In this document: one piece after another, positions 13,896 through 15,835 of the stretch | Numbering within the stretch: position 1 is the first letter of the stretch | Layout: each line of letters begins with the position of its first letter | Assembly (NCBI GenBank): GCA_937894825.1 | Contig: CALCQT010000118.1 | Location: 1 to 15,835, forward strand | Source of the DNA: an uncultured Anaerolineaceae bacterium | Lineage (GTDB): Bacteria; Chloroflexota; Anaerolineae; Anaerolineales; Anaerolineaceae | Direction: 5' to 3' | DNA: 15,835 bases | Position numbers and translations under genes: made by a program | Notes under the pieces: model-generated | Seen by the model: the letters and a program-made list of their open reading frames with translations, nothing else | Database searches by the model: none | What the model was told of the DNA's origin: nothing

Positions 13896-15743
13896 ATGGT
13901 TTCGAAGCGAACGGATATCCGCAATATTGCGATTATTGCTCATGTTGATCATGGAAAAACAACGATGGTCGATGCAATGTTAAAACAGGCCAAAGTATTC
14001 CGTGAAAACCAACAGGTCGAAGAGCGGATCATGGACTCAAACGACCTGGAGCGTGAACGCGGCATCACGATTCTTGCAAAAAATACCGCGATCGTTATTC
14101 CGGATCCGGCTACCGGCGAACTAATTAAAGTCAACATTGTTGATACCCCCGGCCACGCTGATTTTGGCGGTGAAGTTGAACGTGTCATGAACATGGTGGA
14201 TGGCGCGATTCTGTTAGTCGATGCGGCGGAAGGACCCATGCCGCAAACCCGTTTTGTGCTCAAAAAAGCACTGGCGATGGGACATAAAATTATTGTTGTG
14301 ATTAACAAGATGGACCGCAAAGATGCGGATCCGGACCGCACGCTTAACCGAACTTTTGATCTTTTTATTGAACTGGGCGCAACCGAAGAACAAACTGATT
14401 TTCCGGTTATTTACGCAAACGGGATCGAAGGACGGGCCGGTACAACAGAAGAACTGTCACCGAATTTGCAGCCGTTGTTTGAGACGATTCTGACAAAAGT
14501 CGAACCGCCGGCCGTCGAAATTGACGCTCCTTTCCAGATGGTTGTGACGAATATTTCTTATGACGATTATCGCGGATTGAACGGAATCGGACGAATCCAC
14601 CGCGGGAAAATCACAGCCGGCATGAACCTGGCGCGTATCAAGGTGGATGGTGGAATTGTTCCCGAGAAAGCACGCTACCTGTATACCTACAATGGTTTAA
14701 GCAAGGTGGAAACGTCGGTGGCTTCGGCCGGAGATATTGTCTCAATCGCAGGTCTGGATAATGTTTTGATCGGTGAAACACTGGCAGATCCACAGCATCC
14801 GGAGGCATTACCGGCAATTGTCGTTGAAGAGCCAACGGTAAAAATGACATTTGGGATCAATACGTCTCCGTTTGCCGGCCGTGAAGGGAAATGGTCGACA
14901 TCAAGGAAGCTGCGCGAGCGGCTGTATGCGGAATTACGCAATAATGTTGCGCTGCGAGTGGCGGATACAGACAGCACGGAGAATTTTATCGTTTCCGGAC
15001 GGGGTGAACTTCATTTAGCGATTCTGATTGAGAATATGCGGCGGGAAGGTTATGAATTCCAGGTTTCGCGTCCGGAAGTGATTTTCATGACCGGCGCCAG
15101 CGGAGAATTACTTGAACCTTACGAAGATGTGCATATTGATACCAGTTCAGATACAGTTGGTACGGTTGTCGAAATGATGGGCACTCGGAAGGGTCGGATG
15201 CAGGATATGACTGACAATCCTGACGGTACAGTCCACCTTTATTACATTATCCCAACCCGTGGATTATTGGGGTTCCGATATCAGTTCCTGACCGCCACGC
15301 GTGGGATGGGGATCATTAATACCATCTTTTTGGAATACGCCCCGTATGCCGGACCGATATCGAATCGGAATACCAACTCAATCGTGGCCTGGGAAACCGG
15401 GCAGACCTCGACATACGGCTTGAAAAACGCAGAGGAACGCGGGGTTCTGTTTGTCGGACCCGGCGTGGATGTTTATGAAGGGATGGTTGTCGGCGAATCC
15501 ATGCGGACGACTGATCTGGCTGTGAACGTTTGTAAAAAGAAACATCTGACCAACATGCGTCAGGCGAATAAAGATATTGAAGTCCGGTTAAACGCCATCC
15601 GGCAGATGAGTCTCGACGAAGCCATTGAATATCTGGCGGAAGATGAACTGCTGGAAATCACGCCGAGCAATTTCCGCATCCGGAAGCGCATTTTGAATCT
15701 GGAAGAGCGCGGAAAACAGCAGCACAAAGAGAAGGCTGGCTAA
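13896..15743 (+). CDS. typA: Ribosome-associated translational GTPase TypA/BipA
   Basis: EF-G-like GTPase of 615 residues, the usual length, acting on the ribosome in assembly and stress or cold adaptation. GTP-binding motifs: G1 AHVDHGKTT at 15-23, switch-I region RERGITIL at 53-60, G3 DTPGHADF at 83-90 with the catalytic His, G4 NKMD at 137-140. Domain II follows (about 200-290), then EF-G-like domains III and V, and the BipA-specific C-terminal domain, including RGLLGFRYQFLTATRGMG and the ending segment DELLEITPSNFRIRKR. These motifs separate it from LepA and EF-G. No Shine-Dalgarno precedes the ATG; the closely spaced upstream gene may supply ribosomes by coupling. Its stop lies 3 bases from the end of a convergent gene. 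Confidence 0.97.
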   Translation: MVSKRTDIRNIAIIAHVDHGKTTMVDAMLKQAKVFRENQQVEERIMDSNDLERERGITILAKNTAIVIPDPATGELIKVNIVDTPGHADFGGEVERVMNMVDGAILLVDAAEGPMPQTRFVLKKALAMGHKIIVVINKMDRKDADPDRTLNRTFDLFIELGATEEQTDFPVIYANGIEGRAGTTEELSPNLQPLFETILTKVEPPAVEIDAPFQMVVTNISYDDYRGLNGIGRIHRGKITAGMNLARIKVDGGIVPEKARYLYTYNGLSKVETSVASAGDIVSIAGLDNVLIGETLADPQHPEALPAIVVEEPTVKMTFGINTSPFAGREGKWSTSRKLRERLYAELRNNVALRVADTDSTENFIVSGRGELHLAILIENMRREGYEFQVSRPEVIFMTGASGELLEPYEDVHIDTSSDTVGTVVEMMGTRKGRMQDMTDNPDGTVHLYYIIPTRGLLGFRYQFLTATRGMGIINTIFLEYAPYAGPISNRNTNSIVAWETGQTSTYGLKNAEERGVLFVGPGVDVYEGMVVGESMRTTDLAVNVCKKKHLTNMRQANKDIEVRLNAIRQMSLDEAIEYLAEDELLEITPSNFRIRKRILNLEERGKQQHKEKAG

Positions 15744-15746
15744 GTG

Positions 15747-15835
15747 TTATTCCCTGGGCAGTGCGGCGGATTCGCCTGCGATGAGTCCGCTTGATATCGC
15801 CCAATGCAGGTTATACCCCCCACAGGGGCCAATGA
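15747..15835 (-). CDS. HI0933/BaiN-family flavoprotein (NAD(P)/FAD-dependent oxidoreductase), C-terminal fragment
   Basis: On the minus strand a frame is open from the window edge to a TAA (plus-strand TTA at 15747-15749), giving 28 residues that begin IGPCGGYNLHWAISSG and end LPRE. The 'GxCGGYNLxWAxSSGxxAG' pattern is the diagnostic C-terminal FAD-contacting segment of HI0933-like flavoproteins, often annotated as aminoacetone oxidase or BaiN-type proteins. These are soluble, roughly 400-residue flavoenzymes, mostly of unknown substrate. The remainder lies beyond the window. It converges on typA with only 3 bases between the stop codons and no room for a terminator. Confidence 0.75.
   Translation of the reverse strand, partial: IGPCGGYNLHWAISSGLIAGESAALPRE

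Overview
This is ordinary bacterial chromosome with densely packed protein genes, nearly all on the + strand. There are no rRNA or tRNA genes, transposases, CRISPR arrays or phage genes. Moderate GC, a cobamide-type methyltransferase and many catabolic sugar-uptake genes suggest an anaerobic, fermentative heterotroph. The sugar-binding protein has a signal peptide without a lipobox cysteine, which is unusual for Gram-positives. A diderm or a Chloroflexota (Anaerolineae)-like lineage is a guess; the sequence does not settle it.

Region 1 (1-5817) is a phosphate-starvation operon: the 3' end of pstS, then pstC, pstA, pstB, phoU and a PhoB/PhoR two-component pair. Genes overlap or nearly touch (pstC/pstA 4 bp, pstB/phoU 1 bp, regulator/kinase 0 bp). 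The exception is the pstS-pstC gap, which carries an 11-bp hairpin likely to set the higher level of PstS. The transporter, its negative modulator PhoU and the sensor-regulator pair are in one transcription unit, with the regulators last.

Region 2 (5818-6733) holds a 395-bp AT-rich spacer, a short DtxR/MntR-family metal regulator with a mixed metal site, and a perfect 18-bp inverted repeat that ends transcription between convergent genes.

Region 3 (6734-13036) is a carbohydrate region. A Gfo/Idh/MocA dehydrogenase resembling inositol 2-dehydrogenase is divergent from an MglBAC-type sugar ABC transporter (binding protein, double ATPase, permease). The intergenic region has an extended -10 promoter followed at once by a near-perfect 18-bp LacI-family operator. 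A terminator-like hairpin after the binding-protein gene, and another after the permease gene, divide the region. A UroD/MtaA-type methyltransferase follows. The binding pocket departs from glucose/galactose MglB at two positions, so the substrate may be another sugar or a polyol.

Region 4 (13037-15835) has a VUT/YhhQ-family transporter (probable queuosine-precursor uptake), typA/bipA, and at the right edge the 3' end of a convergent HI0933/BaiN-family flavoprotein gene.

I found no wholly new system. The best leads are the carbohydrate cluster with its operator and altered pocket, the mixed-site DtxR regulator, and a possibly leaderless transporter mRNA.
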